NCBI GenBank assembly: GCA_910574455.1
Contig: CAJSYZ010000008.1
Coordinates: 2,916,707-2,980,706, forward strand
Origin: Trichaptum fuscoviolaceum
Taxonomy: Eukaryota > Basidiomycota > Agaricomycetes > Hymenochaetales > Trichaptaceae
Direction: 5' to 3'
Length of the DNA stretch: 64,000 bases
This document shows, one piece after another, positions 20,557 through 31,370 of this stretch. Below the pieces are notes generated by a model. That model had not been told where the DNA came from, ran no database searches, and saw nothing but the letters and a program-made list of their open reading frames with translations. Position 1 is the stretch's first letter. Each line of letters begins with the position of its first letter. The translations under genes and the position numbers were made by a program.

Positions 20557-20978
20557 ATGGCGCCTGTTTTCGACCCGGCGAAGGATCTACCGGACTTGAC
20601 GGGGAAGGTTGTGATCGTCACTGGATCATCGTGCGTACATAGCTTTGTTCTTAGAAGCCGGCCTCAACGTTCTACCTGTTTTCAGGGCCGGAATTGGTCT
20701 CGCCACGGCAGCGGTACTGCTTCGAAAAGGCGCGAAGGTCTACTTTGCAGCACGGAACGAGGAGAAGGCGAAGGCATGCATGAAACATCTGGAGGAGGAG
20801 GGTTTGGGCCCGGGAAATGGCCAGGCTGCGTTCCTTCAGCTGGACCTTGCAGATCCGAGAGAAGCGAAGAAGTCTGCTGAAGCGTTCTTGAAGAAGGAGG
20901 ACCGCCTTGATATTCTAAGTGCGTACTTAAGCCTGTAATGTAGGCTGATGACGCGTCAGAAGTCAACAATGCAGCACT
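20557..20978 (+). pseudogene. Truncated short-chain dehydrogenase/reductase
   Basis: The N-terminal third of a classical SDR. It reads MAPVFDPAKDLPDLTGKVVIVTGSS then, across a small intron, AGIGLATAAVLLRKGAKVYFAARN, giving the TGxxxGxG nucleotide-binding motif. LDLADP and DILINNAAL (the NNAG-like motif) follow across a second intron. A third donor (gtgagt at 20979) is present, but nothing after it encodes the YxxxK catalytic part or the remaining about 200 residues. Instead about 440 bp of non-coding sequence leads to the convergent HsbA-like gene. Such fungal SDRs usually have about 300 aa, so this copy should lack activity. What remains is undamaged, so the loss is probably recent. Confidence 0.8.
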
Positions 20979-21420
20979 GTGAGTGGTCTGCTTCGATCTT
21001 ACTAGGTTTTGTATTATTCTATGCGATGCTTGAATACATTTTGCTTCAAACCTCAATCAACCTTGAACGAGTCGCCAGTCTTGAGTGATTCTCTCTTCAT
21101 GTTTGTTCCGGTCCTGAGATTTTGAATGTGTAGGAATGAATCCGAACTCTGTCACAAAGTAAAGTAGCCTCGTGACCAGGTCAGCTGCTTTCTGAGATGT
21201 CTTGCTCGTCACCATTAGTTTGATTACAGTCTCTGAACAATGGAATGAAGCACAATGTCCATCTACAGCTGCTTACACGACAGACAAAAGTTCATTATAT
21301 ATAAAATGTTCACTACACCACACCCGTCAACCTTTAATTCTATCAGCGAGGGGAATAAATCGGTTGAGGACATTGCGGAGAACACTTACCGCTCCGCTAG
21401 CTCAGGGAGGCTGGCAACCT
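20979..21420. other. Non-coding stretch replacing the SDR 3' half
   Basis: AT-richer sequence without an SDR continuation; it also holds the 3' flank of the convergent HsbA-like gene. Confidence 0.5.
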
Positions 21421-21965
21421 TTAAGACTTCGCATCCTTAGCAAGCGTGGCAATGTCATTCACAAGTCCGGTTATGTCTTGTGCGACCTTCGTAGCGTCAA
21501 CCCTGGAGAATATGGCGGTCAGGATGTCAATAGCTTCTGGAGGCTTAAGGATAGAAGGCCCACAGTATTTGTGCTGCGTTGGGCTGAGTAGCCGCAGCTG
21601 GGTTTGACTGCAGGTCTTTGATGAGCTGCGCGATGTGGTTTCCCAATGTCGCCCCGTCGTTGACTATTGTCGTGACATCGTTGCTATTGCCCTCGATCAG
21701 TAATCACTCGGCGAAGTGTGGTAGATACCTACACGACTGTAGCGGGCTCCGCGTTCACGGCCCTGACGTGGACTAATCCATCGAGCTCAGCCTTCAGGCC
21801 TTCAAGGCGGGAGATAGAGACTGGAAAGTCGATGCGAGGTGTTAGACATGAATGAACAGCGGTATTGCTGAACTCACCTGATAGGTCGTCGTGAACCGTA
21901 GCAGCGCTAACAGTGGCGAAGAGGCTGTAGGCCGCAATGACTGAGAAGACGTTGGTGAAGCGCAT
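21421..21965 (-). CDS. Small secreted HsbA-like protein, fourth copy
   Basis: Begins with the signal peptide MRFTNVFSVIAAYSLFATVSA followed by TVHDDLS, as in the three other copies. The next segments are RLEGLKAELDGLVHVRAVN, then INDGATLGNHIAQLIKDLQ-like helices, ending VNDIATLAKDAKS and stop. It lacks the KIPGxPF tail of the other paralogues. Introns sit at equivalent places, and I saw no clear damage, but the exon joins were only read by eye. A TATA-like cataaaag (minus strand, 22039-22047) lies about 75 bp upstream. HsbA-type function is inferred from the family resemblance. Confidence 0.6.
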
Positions 21966-23811
21966 CGTGAAGAGTTGATTGGGGAATTGAGTGAGGCTGT
22001 GATAGTCTTGCTGATCGAGTTCTGCCCAAATACTGTCTGCTTTTATGCCCCATGCAGATGCATTAAGTCCGCATGGATAGCTGTAATGTTCGTCTAGAGA
22101 GCTAGCTTTTCGGAGAGACGATTGAAATGAGGCACCACAGCTAGCAAGAAGTTTGGGCGAAGACAAAGGGTCAGAGACATGTAGTTTTTCGGAGTGGCGT
22201 CGAATTTCAGTAGTTCCAGCATAGGAATCAAATACCGCTTCTACGTGCTGCGATGGTAATCATCGAATAGTTATGCGATGCTCGGTCGGGCGCAATAGCT
22301 TGGGATTGCTACACAATGAGTGACCTGTCGTTCCGTCAAGCGTCCCAAAGAAACAGAGGGGCACGGTCGCGCGAGTCCTGGTAAGAGCACTCATCCAATT
22401 CATTAACTTCTGGCTTGTTCGGGATGGCTTAGAGATCCGGATATTCACTTGTCATTAGTTCCGTGTGTCACCGACGTACCTTCTTTCAAGGATTGAAATA
22501 TAGAAAATGAACGTCTTATGGAATTTGCGAGACGACAGGACGAGGAGGCATCATCAGCGTACGCACCTCTCTATCTCCGAAGTCCGATTTGTTGCCATCA
22601 GCTAGGTAGTCGAGAATACCAAGATTTGGAATTACAGAGGAGCGGTGAAAGAATGTCAATCTTCTTGTTCTCCGCATTGGATGATTAATCTCCTGCCAAC
22701 GATGCTGTATATCGACATTGGGCCAGACTGAAGTCGCTGACACTGCGATGTGGACTGGACACTATGAGCACAGATGCGCCGGCGGCAATGGACACAATCG
22801 TGCACCCACTGCTCGAGAACATCTCCTTGTCCTTTCCTTCCGATCAGGAGATGCATTACTACCCATGCACTCTTAGCATTCTGGATTTCTCAAACGTCAT
22901 CAACATTGATGTCAAATTCACTGCAAAAAATACTGGTTGTGCAATCCGACACACGCCGGGCAACGTTCGCGCGCCTTTTCGACCTCAAACGGGCTCGAAT
23001 AGCTGAAGCTGTCGCTGAGCATCACGTTCAAAAGAGGCTTGGATACTCTAGATGTCAGGCTTTGCTTTGCCACTTCAAGGTCGGCATACGAGAGAGTTGG
23101 TCGACGTCCTCCGGAGACAGACAGGCTGGCATGGAATTTCAGAGTTGAAGAGAAAGACAAGAGCGTGTCCACGGGAGGAAAAGGCCTCAAGGACCCTGAG
23201 ACCTCGGCCTTTTCCGAGTGTGGAACTCCTAACAGCTTTACAATAATTTCTTAACAAAAGTATTTCAGTTCGTTCTTCGCTTCACATTCTTCAACGAAGA
23301 ACCAAAGAACGCAGAATGTAATACATTGCTCTTCGTCGTTCATTTTTCATGTCCAAGCTCAGTTATCGTTGTATCGTCCAGACTGCTTGGGCTAGGTCTC
23401 AATATTAATACGTCTCTGTCGGCCTTGAGGTTGACCAGCTTCTCATCTTTTCTATCTTTCTTTCTTCGACATGAATAAATCGCAAGCTTAAAGGAGCAAT
23501 CCTCGCCGAAATGCGTGCTGTCGCCGCTTTTCAAAATTTAGGTTGCCGAAGCCAATGAAAGTCTGGCATCTGGGTATGAAGACGGCGATACGAGACCGTG
23601 GTTACATATGTATTACCCCGCCTCTTCAAATTATCGATAATCAGAAATCCCCCGTTCTTTAACCTTCTCTACACATCTCCTAGTACACAAGCTCCCCAGT
23701 TTCAAGCTATCCTCAGAAAGCCACTCGTTATAAGCCACTCTTTTACCGCCCACCACTCATCATCTCTTTGCTGAGCACCTCTTGGAATTCGTTGAAAAAC
23801 GCGCTTTCATT
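21966..23811. other. 1.8 kb intergenic region
   Basis: Divergent spacer holding the promoters of the 21421 HsbA-like gene and the first Ser/Thr-rich gene. Open frames at 22260-23250 overlap on both strands, look like shadows and match nothing I know. Confidence 0.45.
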
Positions 23812-24537
23812 ATGGTTCAATCTAAAATGACTCTTTCCGTCGTGTCTGCGCTTGCTGCCGTTGCAGGTATGTACGACAGTATCAAGGATAAGGCATTTCG
23901 ATGTTCTAACTTCACCTTATTTTTGACATTGTATAGCAGTTGGAGCACAAAGCACAACTACTGCGTCTCTCTTCGAGGCCATCTTCGATTCTGTCGACCT
24001 TGCTGGCAGCGTCGCAGGTGTAGGTGCGGACGGGACGACCTATGTTCTCTCCGCAGACTACACAGTGAAAGCAGATGATGAAACCACTATCGCGTTTCCT
24101 ATCACCAGTGAGTTTCTTATCACATCCTTCAACTCTGACCGCTTGCTCATCTCTTAATAGTGACCCTTGTCGAGGACGCGACGCACGTCTCAGAGGCGGT
24201 CAACGTCGCTATCACCGGCATACCCTCCGGCCTCGGACTCGGAATCGGAGACGGCGCAATGTCTATCGGCGCTGAATGCGGCATCGTCAACGGCGAGGCT
24301 GTCTGCACGGAGCACGCCGCGCAAGGCACTATCTTCTCGTCAGATAACACCGAGACGATCCCAGCGACTCTCGGACCTGTCCCTGTTGTCGTTGCTGTCG
24401 CCACTGGCTCCAGCTCGAAGAGCGCTTCCACTCCCGGCGCTACGACATCAGCTTCCGGTGCAGTATCCAGTCACACCATCGCGAAAGCTCTGGTGGGATG
24501 CGTTAGCGTTGGGGCAATGCTGGCAGCATTGTTTTAG
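23812..24537 (+). CDS. Secreted Ser/Thr-rich, probably GPI-anchored protein (copy 1)
   Basis: Exons: signal peptide MVQSKMTLSVVSALAAVA; then GAQSTTTASLFEAIFDSVDLAGSVAGVGADGTTYVL; then, after a second intron, TLVEDATHVSEAVNV and a Ser/Thr/Ala tail. The C-terminus ends in a hydrophobic stretch (VGCVSVGAMLAALF), as expected for a GPI-attachment signal. Two cysteines (AECG and VCTE) are shared by all four paralogues. No enzymatic domain is recognised; a role at the cell wall or plasma membrane is inferred from architecture. Another Met at 23827 is possible. A close paralogue follows 0.7 kb downstream in the same orientation. Confidence 0.75.
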
Positions 24538-25247
24538 GACTGCATGCTTGAATTCGTCAGCTGCAGTACTTTTTTCTCTCTGTTTTGGGCTAATGTTGTT
24601 ATTTCATCCGGGTACTGATTATCTTTGGGGTTCGGCGTCTTGTACCAAATAGCGCCCTATTTGTCCATGTATTATTCTGGATTTTACATCCGAAAAGATT
24701 TGGTATACCTTTTAGTAGTGCTCCGTTGTTCTTCAACTTAAGCGTGCCATATGACTACATGCATACTTCAAGTTACTCTCATGTGCAGGTCAAGGCAACG
24801 AGGAAGATCTACAGATGATTAACATTCTGTGCCGTAGCTGTGAGCAAGGCATCCTATAAATGAAGACAGAATCTGCCATGCACTCACAAGCTATCTTTGA
24901 AAGGTAAGGCATGGAGCTCATTCTTGCCGAAGGGCGTCAGATTGAACACCGCATCACCCGGAACGCCCACAGGCCGTGCCTATTAATACGTGCGGACGCT
25001 ACACCGCGAGGCCGCGCTGATCTATCGTGCTTCTCGTCCCAAACGCTAGGCTATGACTGCACAGCGCCCGGGCTAGAATGCACATATACATAGGTGGGGG
25101 ACCGGCCTTCTTGTTCCCCACCACTGTTCTCCCTCCCTATCCTCCCACTACAGGCGACAGTCAATCCCGGAAGCGCCGCATAGTCGTGGAGATCAATTGA
25201 CTGACTATAACAAGCAAGCTCAACCCATCAGCACCATAACGTTGAAC
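24538..25247. other. Intergenic region between the first two Ser/Thr-rich genes
   Basis: Contains the 3' UTR of copy 1 and the promoter of copy 2 (a TATA-like tatacata near 25083). Nothing else is recognised. Confidence 0.5.
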
Positions 25248-26022
25248 ATGGTGAAGTCGGCATCCCGAGTGTTGTCTGTATGGCACATTCTGACGTGCAT
25301 TGCAGGTAAGTGGATGCTCTTCTTTCTCTCTCTGCATCGAGCAGGCAACGACCGCGGTTCTTTGCAGCTGTCACCAGGGCACAGACATCAACGGCATCGC
25401 TCTTCCCACCGTCTTTCCAAGACTTCGGGCTCGAAGGCGAAGTGCGTGGAACCGGCACGGATGGCACGACGTACGTGCTATCAGGCACTGACATCGTAAC
25501 GGAGGCTGGCATTACAACGGAAGCACTACTGTTCACTAGTGAGTTATCGCGCTCTGAGCAGAGAAACAGCGCCAACCTCATGTGCCTTACCGTTCCGCAG
25601 TGACGCTCGTCGAGGACGACGCGCACGTCTCTGAAATAGCCGTGATCCAAGAGCAGACCATGACTCTGTCTGTGAATGTGCAGTGTGGGCTCCAGAACGG
25701 GTCCGCATTGTGCACGGAGATCGTGAGTGAGGGAACCCAAGCCACTCAGATAACCGAGACCGGATCCGTCTCCTTCATCCCCGTGCCCGTGGTGACGGGC
25801 AAAGTCACAATCACGTCGCTTCCTCCATCGTCCACCAGCCCTCCGACCCCCACGTCCACGCAGCCCCCGCAGATAACGATTACAAATCTATCGCAGAGTG
25901 CACCGTCAAGCACGACGTCTACAACACCGTCGGTCGCTGCTCCTCGTTTACTCGGGAATGTTGCTCAGATATGGGCTGTCGCTCTCGGGGCAACGGTCGC
26001 ATTGGCGTCCATGATCCTTTAG
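25248..26022 (+). CDS. Secreted Ser/Thr-rich, probably GPI-anchored protein (copy 2)
   Basis: Signal peptide MVKSASRVLSVWHILTCIA, then across an intron AVTRAQTSTASLFPPSFQDFGLEGEVRGTG, GTTYVLSGTD, and after a second intron TLVEDDAHVSEIAV, QCGLQNGSALCTE and SFIPVPVVTG. A Pro/Ser/Thr-rich stalk and a hydrophobic end (AVALGATVALASMIL) follow. The conserved intron positions and the GTTYVLSG, LVEDxxHVSE and CTE motifs tie it to copies 1, 3 and 4. The role is unknown; a cell-surface location is inferred. Confidence 0.78.
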
Positions 26023-27102
26023 GATACGTGAATTACATGTCGGAATTTTCGTTTAACTTCCCAGCTATGAACTTTGAAACGAAGAGAGGGGTTGAAGTGG
26101 ACGTGCACCGGAATGTCAGACTTTGTGTTTGTACCTTGAAATAGCAGGGCCTTTTCAGCCAAGCATCTTTATAAGTAGGTGAGATTTTCAGGTGAAAGGA
26201 ATTATGTGGTATTTGGCGAAGACATGGAAGTGTTCTGCAACTCTGTCGCAAGTTGTCGAGGATCCTGTTGGCATTACAGAGCAAGGCTGACCAGGTTCGT
26301 ATTCATTTCGGGGTAAGTGAGTTGCATGAAGTTGGTCTAGTTTTCAGGACTAGAGTGAAGGCCTAATAGACAGAGAAAGGGCAGTAACAGGTTATCATGT
26401 AGTTCTTGGTACGAGGGCCACTGACAGCCTGAGGACACTGGCAGATGAGTCGAAGATCAATTTAAGCTCACCTGGACACAGTTTTATCCTTTCACTTTAT
26501 CAAAACATTTGCTTGTAAGATTCGCGTAACAGATATACAGAATAGAGCATGGTATTGGTGTTGAAGTGCAAAGAAAGACGAACGGTTCGAATTTGTGGAT
26601 CTCGGAGTTTGATCAACTCGGCGTCTACCGGGATTTCGAACAAGCTACAGATAATGTTTTTCACATTGAGTCAAGTAGTAAAGACGCATTATTCTACAGT
26701 ATACAATCTGATTGATGAACAGGCCGTTGATCTGAAAAAGCAAACTTGGAACTATCTATTGCTTCATCATCCATGTACTCAGTATCTGACACCAAGCATG
26801 TATTAAAGTTCAGGCCGCTCATGAAGCAGGCATAGAGAATCGACTGCGGGACTAGCACCTCATGAACATAGGAGGCAAGAAAGACGAGGCAAGAAAGACC
26901 AAGTTACAAAATGAAATCTACACTGGACATATACGCACAAATAGAGCATCATCAGTCAGACCTAACCAGCCACTTTGCCACTCTGTGAGTCGCACAATAA
27001 ACCATTAGTATATGCTTAACAGCAGAATCATAAATTGTTTATCTCCCACAGTAGCACCCTCGTAGCCCGCATGACATAAAACCAAGTGGAAGCTTCCGGG
27101 AT
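26023..27102. other. Intergenic region with an HsbA 3'-UTR relic
   Basis: No gene is seen. Around 26832-26915 the sequence resembles the end and 3' UTR of the HsbA-like genes (shared gagaatcgactgcggga and catgaacatagga), with no adjacent coding remnant. The nearby frame at 26549-26806 is not recognised. Confidence 0.5.
26832..26915 (+). repeat. Relic of an HsbA-like gene 3' end
   Basis: About 85 bp similar to 960-1030 and to the reverse complement of about 13315-13385. Only the terminal and 3' UTR part is present, suggesting a decayed fifth copy or a captured fragment. Confidence 0.6.
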
Positions 27103-29154
27103 TTAATGTTCGCAGAGGTTGAAAATTCTCGAGAACAAGAAACCATCAAATGGATCATCCAGATTTTTCATTATAACGGTTCTCTCTTTCATAAGCTCAA
27201 GCCTCAACGCTTTCGCCTCGCGCTCACCCATGAGAACGGAATCATTCTCAAGCATGTTAATGATCTCCACGGGGAGTCGGCGAACCGGCGCTCGCGGATC
27301 AGTGGTTTCGAGAGCTTGGGTTGCCCAAGTCGCCTGCTGGGGGGAGACGTGCGTCGTGCTAGGAATCGGAGGGACTGAAGGGTCGACGAGAAAGAGAGCA
27401 AGGATCTTGCGATGACCAGGTTTTGATGGATCCACGAGCTTGAAGGGCGATACTCTGTGCTGGTATGTGTTCGGAAAAGCAATGCACCGCCCTTCACCTG
27501 TCTCTACAGCACCGACGACATTGTTCAACTTTGTAGAGCTAGAACATTTGATATTATTTATGCAGTCAACTAGGAAAGTTGGAGGAACGCGTACTCATTG
27601 TAGTCCATCACCATCCCCCAAGTCACTTCATGCGCGTGATAATCGTATTCCGTCGCTTGCATGCCCTTCGCAGGCTCGGGCTCGTCAACGGCAATTCGAA
27701 ACGCAAGCTTGCTGGATGTAATATTCCTATACCCTTGATGAGAAGGCACAGAAGAATGTGCGTGATTCTATCTCACTCTTGGTCATAGTAGTAGATACCA
27801 GACGCGCAGATGCGCTCGTTGGCCATGCCTTCAATGTGCCATGATCCACCATTATACTCAGGCTTATCTGGTGTCTGGAAATGTTTTCAACCGAAGCACG
27901 AACTGAGATTAGTGCGCACTGAGCACGAAGGAGCATACCAAATGAATGTTGGCAAGTTTCACGATGATCTGCAACTTCTTTCCGCGGAGAGAAATATCAA
28001 CATCTCGTTTCTCTAGATCGCCGGGATAACCGCCGTCCGGGACGTCGGGAAGGCCTACTATCTTGTTATTACGCCACACATTTTCCATATAGGCGTCGAT
28101 ACAGTCCGAATAGGCCTCTTCTTCTTCATCGACATCTTCTTCACGGGGGTAGCTTGGATCGGACTCCTCTATCGGCAAATATGATCCTTGAATTCTCGTC
28201 GGCAGATTATGCATCATATCCGTCAGAACTTGCTCCCATAGCGGTAAGAAACACTTGATCACGTGTTCTATGCATCTGTACAATCCTTCGTATGTCGGGT
28301 GTAAGTTATTGATATAGCCGAGAGCCTTCACAGATCCGTTATCGTCTACCTGGAAATCAGTTGGCAGCCACTGGAATTTCTCAGAACGGTATTGATTAGC
28401 GTAAGTGTGGTTCTCTTCTGAAAAAGGTGATACAATAGGTGCCATAACTCCTTTTGGATCAGGGTATCTGCCAAGTGTACGTCCGTAGACAACAGGGTAC
28501 AAGGATGGATGTACAAGGTCAAGAACCTGGTTTCCAGAGTTTCCAATCTTTCTTGTCTTCTGGAACGTCTTCGAGAATGCCCACTTGTTCCATTAAAGAA
28601 GAGCGCAAAGCTGGAGCGATCAGGGCATCTGACTGCCAGACACCATCAAAGCATGACACCTACAAAAGCGCGCAATGAAGTAAGTCATCACTGGCTCGGA
28701 GAAGCGAGAATTAGTTAGCACACCTGAATACCATTATCGTTGTTTCTCAATTTTGCATACCCGTCGAGTTCGTCCAATACGTATTCCACCTGCTTCTCTG
28801 AAAGCGTCACATCAACTACCGCTCTTTGGTTTTCAGCAGCATACTGCTCGCGATCCTCGTATGGGACGAGCATCGTCGCTGCCTCGATCCATCTGAATTT
28901 TTGTTCAAGCGCTTCAGCCTTCCATCTTGCACGAATCTCTGCATCCTTGTACTTGATCCACCACTCAGGCTTTGCACGGATGCTAGCCGATAGCTTTATC
29001 ATCGCTAGCTCCTTGAGCTAAACAGCTTTGACGCTCAGTCTCTAGATTTGCTCTTCAAGGGTGCAAGACTCACAGCACGTGGCATAGGAGGTCGGAAAGA
29101 TTCATCGAAGACGCTAGGAAATGCATCCGCGAAACCAGCCTTGTGCTCAGCCAT
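27103..29154 (-). pseudogene. DUF4246 protein (2OG-Fe(II) oxygenase-like), probably frameshifted
   Basis: Exons read MAEHKAGFADAFPSVFDESF, ELAMIKLSASIRAKPEWW, SCFDGVWQSDALI..LEDVPEDKKDW, then VLDLVHPSLYPVVYGRTLG. Next come YINNLHP, NGGSWHIEGMANERICASGIYYYDQE, the AFRIAVDEPEPAKGMQATEYDYH region and RCIAFPNTYQHRV. These are hallmarks of fungal DUF4246 proteins, whose His/Glu and late His residues resemble a 2-oxoglutarate/Fe(II) dioxygenase centre. Between DW and the VLDLVHPS segment (near 28531-28545) the two halves lie in different frames with no plausible intron. Everything else is intact, so this is either a fresh lesion or a sequence error. Confidence 0.75.
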
Positions 29155-29416
29155 CGTTTATGCGGAAGAACGGTTGCGGATTTGGAGGTTCGTGAAAAGC
29201 AGGTTGGTTGTTAAGTTTATGACCTTACACAAGAGTCCAAGCAACCAACGCTGTTCCTGCCAAGATTCAGCACAGCCACTCGCCGCGAATATTGTTTGCT
29301 GAGAGATTATGTTTGATTGTCATAGACATGCATAATCAAAGTTGTTTCAGCCCTTCCTGAAGGAAACCGTGCAAGATATGATACTGGGCTGTGAAGACGG
29401 TGATCAACCAACTATA

Positions 29417-29694
29417 CAGGTGGGTGTAAAAAGTGGTGGAACAGTCACGTGCTGACTAACTTTGTCACACGTTACCCCTGCTGCGAAAACAAAAGGCTTT
29501 AAAGCATTTCTTTACTACTTTCAGGGCCTCAAAAGTTGCATAGTGATAGATCTATAGACATTTGACAATATTCTGAAATAATACTTGCGAAAATGCAGCA
29601 GAAAAATGTAAACAAGAGCATGGATTGTAACTTAGGGTGTAGCCAAATTAGGAAGGTAACATGTGACTGTTCCACCACTTTTTACACCCACCTG
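29417..29694. mobile_element. TA-flanked inverted-repeat element (MITE), 278 bp
   Basis: The ends are CAGGTGGGTGTAAAAAGT and its exact complement. The inverted repeats run about 35 bp, to GTCACGTG / CATGTGAC, and are flanked by TA at 29415-29416 and 29695-29696. The CAG...CTG termini and TA target suggest Tc1/mariner mobilisation. There is no coding capacity, and the terminal sequence is unrelated to the elements at 10935 and 62253. Confidence 0.85.
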
Positions 29695-30117
29695 TATGTA
29701 AAAAGAATCGGAAAATCAGGGCTGATCTCGGAGGTCCAATTGATTCGGCATTTACCGGTATAGTCCTCGCATGAAAAATGGAGTTATTAAAACATATTTC
29801 TCTTCTGCTCACTGACACACATGTCATGTTGAAGATCAAAGATGGTTGAGTAGCTCCTGCTTGTGAAAGCTAATGATAAATTTCTTTGGCTGTATTACAA
29901 GAGCTCGGAATCGGAAGAACGTCGGGCCGCCCAATCGGGAATGAATTCTTTCAATTGATAAAGAGAAAATCTGGCCCGTGCCTGTCATTTGTTGCCCTTG
30001 GCACCCTCGTGCGCGTTTTAGAGGGCGTTGAGGACGCTCTTCGTTTCGCCACCAGCTTCGCCTTTGACCACGACGTTCACCGGATCCGAAAATCCCAGAT
30101 CCCAACATTGTACAAAG
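29695..30117. other. Intergenic region 5' of Ser/Thr-rich copy 3
   Basis: No gene is recognised. It presumably holds the promoter of the 30118 gene. Confidence 0.45.
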
Positions 30118-30910
30118 ATGTTCGCAAAGCTAAGCTCGGTACTCGTGCTCGCTGTGTCCTTCAAAGGTGTGTACTTCTCGATATAAATAAGTTGAAATGT
30201 TTGAGTAACAAAGACATGTTTTGCAAATCTTGCAGCTGTGATCGCCCAGGTGTCGACGGCGTCGCTCTTTCCTGTCGGTTTCCAGGATGATGGTTTACAA
30301 GGTCAAGTGAAAGGTTCTGGAGCCGGTGGAACGACATTTGTGCTCTCTGGCACGTTTGGCACGTTCGGAATCCCTTATACCAGTGCGTCGCGCTTTTTTA
30401 CACTTGGCAATCATGATACTTATCGATGCCCCAGTGACACTTGTGGAGGACGCGACACACGTCTCAGAGGGCGCTGTGATCGCGACGGCGCTCGAATCGC
30501 TCACCGTCGACGTACAGTGCGGCATTGCCGGTGTCAATGCGGTGTGTACTGAGAAGATCAACGATGCCGCGTCCGCAACGACCATCGTCGAGTCGGGTGT
30601 CGTCGAGTTCGTGCCTGTGCCCATCCAAGTAGGCACAGGCCCCATCACCAGCGCTGGCAGCTCTTTGCCGACCAGCGCCTCGATCACGTTCGTCTCTGGA
30701 ACCGCCACTTCATCGGTCGTCAGCCAGACGTCTATCTCCGTCCTCCCGCCCGTCCTGAGCACGACCCGTGCTTCAACCTCGTCAATTGCGACAGTCGTTA
30801 CGCCATCTGCGTTGAACCCGACTGCGTCTTCCGCGAGCGGTGCCTCTCGTGTTGCTACTACCGGTCTGGCGATGCTCCTCCCGATCTTGGCCATGATGCT
30901 CGTTTCTTAA
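30118..30910 (+). CDS. Secreted Ser/Thr-rich, probably GPI-anchored protein (copy 3)
   Basis: Starts MFAKLSSVLVLAVS (signal peptide), then VIAQVSTASLFPVGFQDDGLQGQVKGSG, GTTFVLSGTFGTFG, and across an intron TLVEDATHVSEGAV, QCGIAGVNAVCTE and FVPVPIQVG. A long Ser/Thr/Ala stalk and a hydrophobic C-terminus (GLAMLLPILAMMLVS) follow. Same intron plan as copies 1, 2 and 4. It is closest to copy 2 in the front domain (TASLF, FQD). Probably a cell-surface protein of unknown role. Confidence 0.78.
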
Positions 30911-31370
30911 TTATGATTTCTACTTCGGGGCTGTGTGTGGTGACAATGCTTCTTGCGTTATATACCAATTTGTCTTCCTAGCATCTAACAACCACAATCG
31001 TATGCCAGCTAACTAGGGAATGATTGTAAAAAGCACTAACAACCACTACTATCTGAGTCACTTGCTCGAACGGATGGTATGGCTGTTACTATATTTGCAT
31101 TCGAGAAGGTATCTCGTTAGGGACGAACAAACACCTGATGCGACGGTTGAAGCTCTAATTCTTTTCCTTTACCGGAATCAAAGATCTTCACTGAAACACA
31201 ATCCGGTCATCTGGCACTTGCGCAGTCATTCTATTCTGCTCTTAAGTTGTACATCGGGGTCTCGATTGAGTCATACATGTATAAAAAGGAGAAAGGCAAC
31301 ATTGTACGTATCGTGAAAGGAACCAGGAAAAGCCGCTCATTGAAATGACCGAAACATGAAGAGAAGAAAA
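30911..31370. other. Convergent intergenic region
   Basis: Lies between the 3' ends of Ser/Thr-rich copy 3 and the acyltransferase gene. Nothing else is recognised. Confidence 0.5.

Noticed and set aside
22260..23250. Overlapping frames upstream of the Ser/Thr-rich genes as a gene
   Set aside because: Frames on both strands cover the same bases, and none carries a known domain or plausible splice structure.
26549..26640. A ggttcgaatt motif as a possible tRNA B box
   Set aside because: No matching A box, acceptor stem or anticodon arm could be folded around it.
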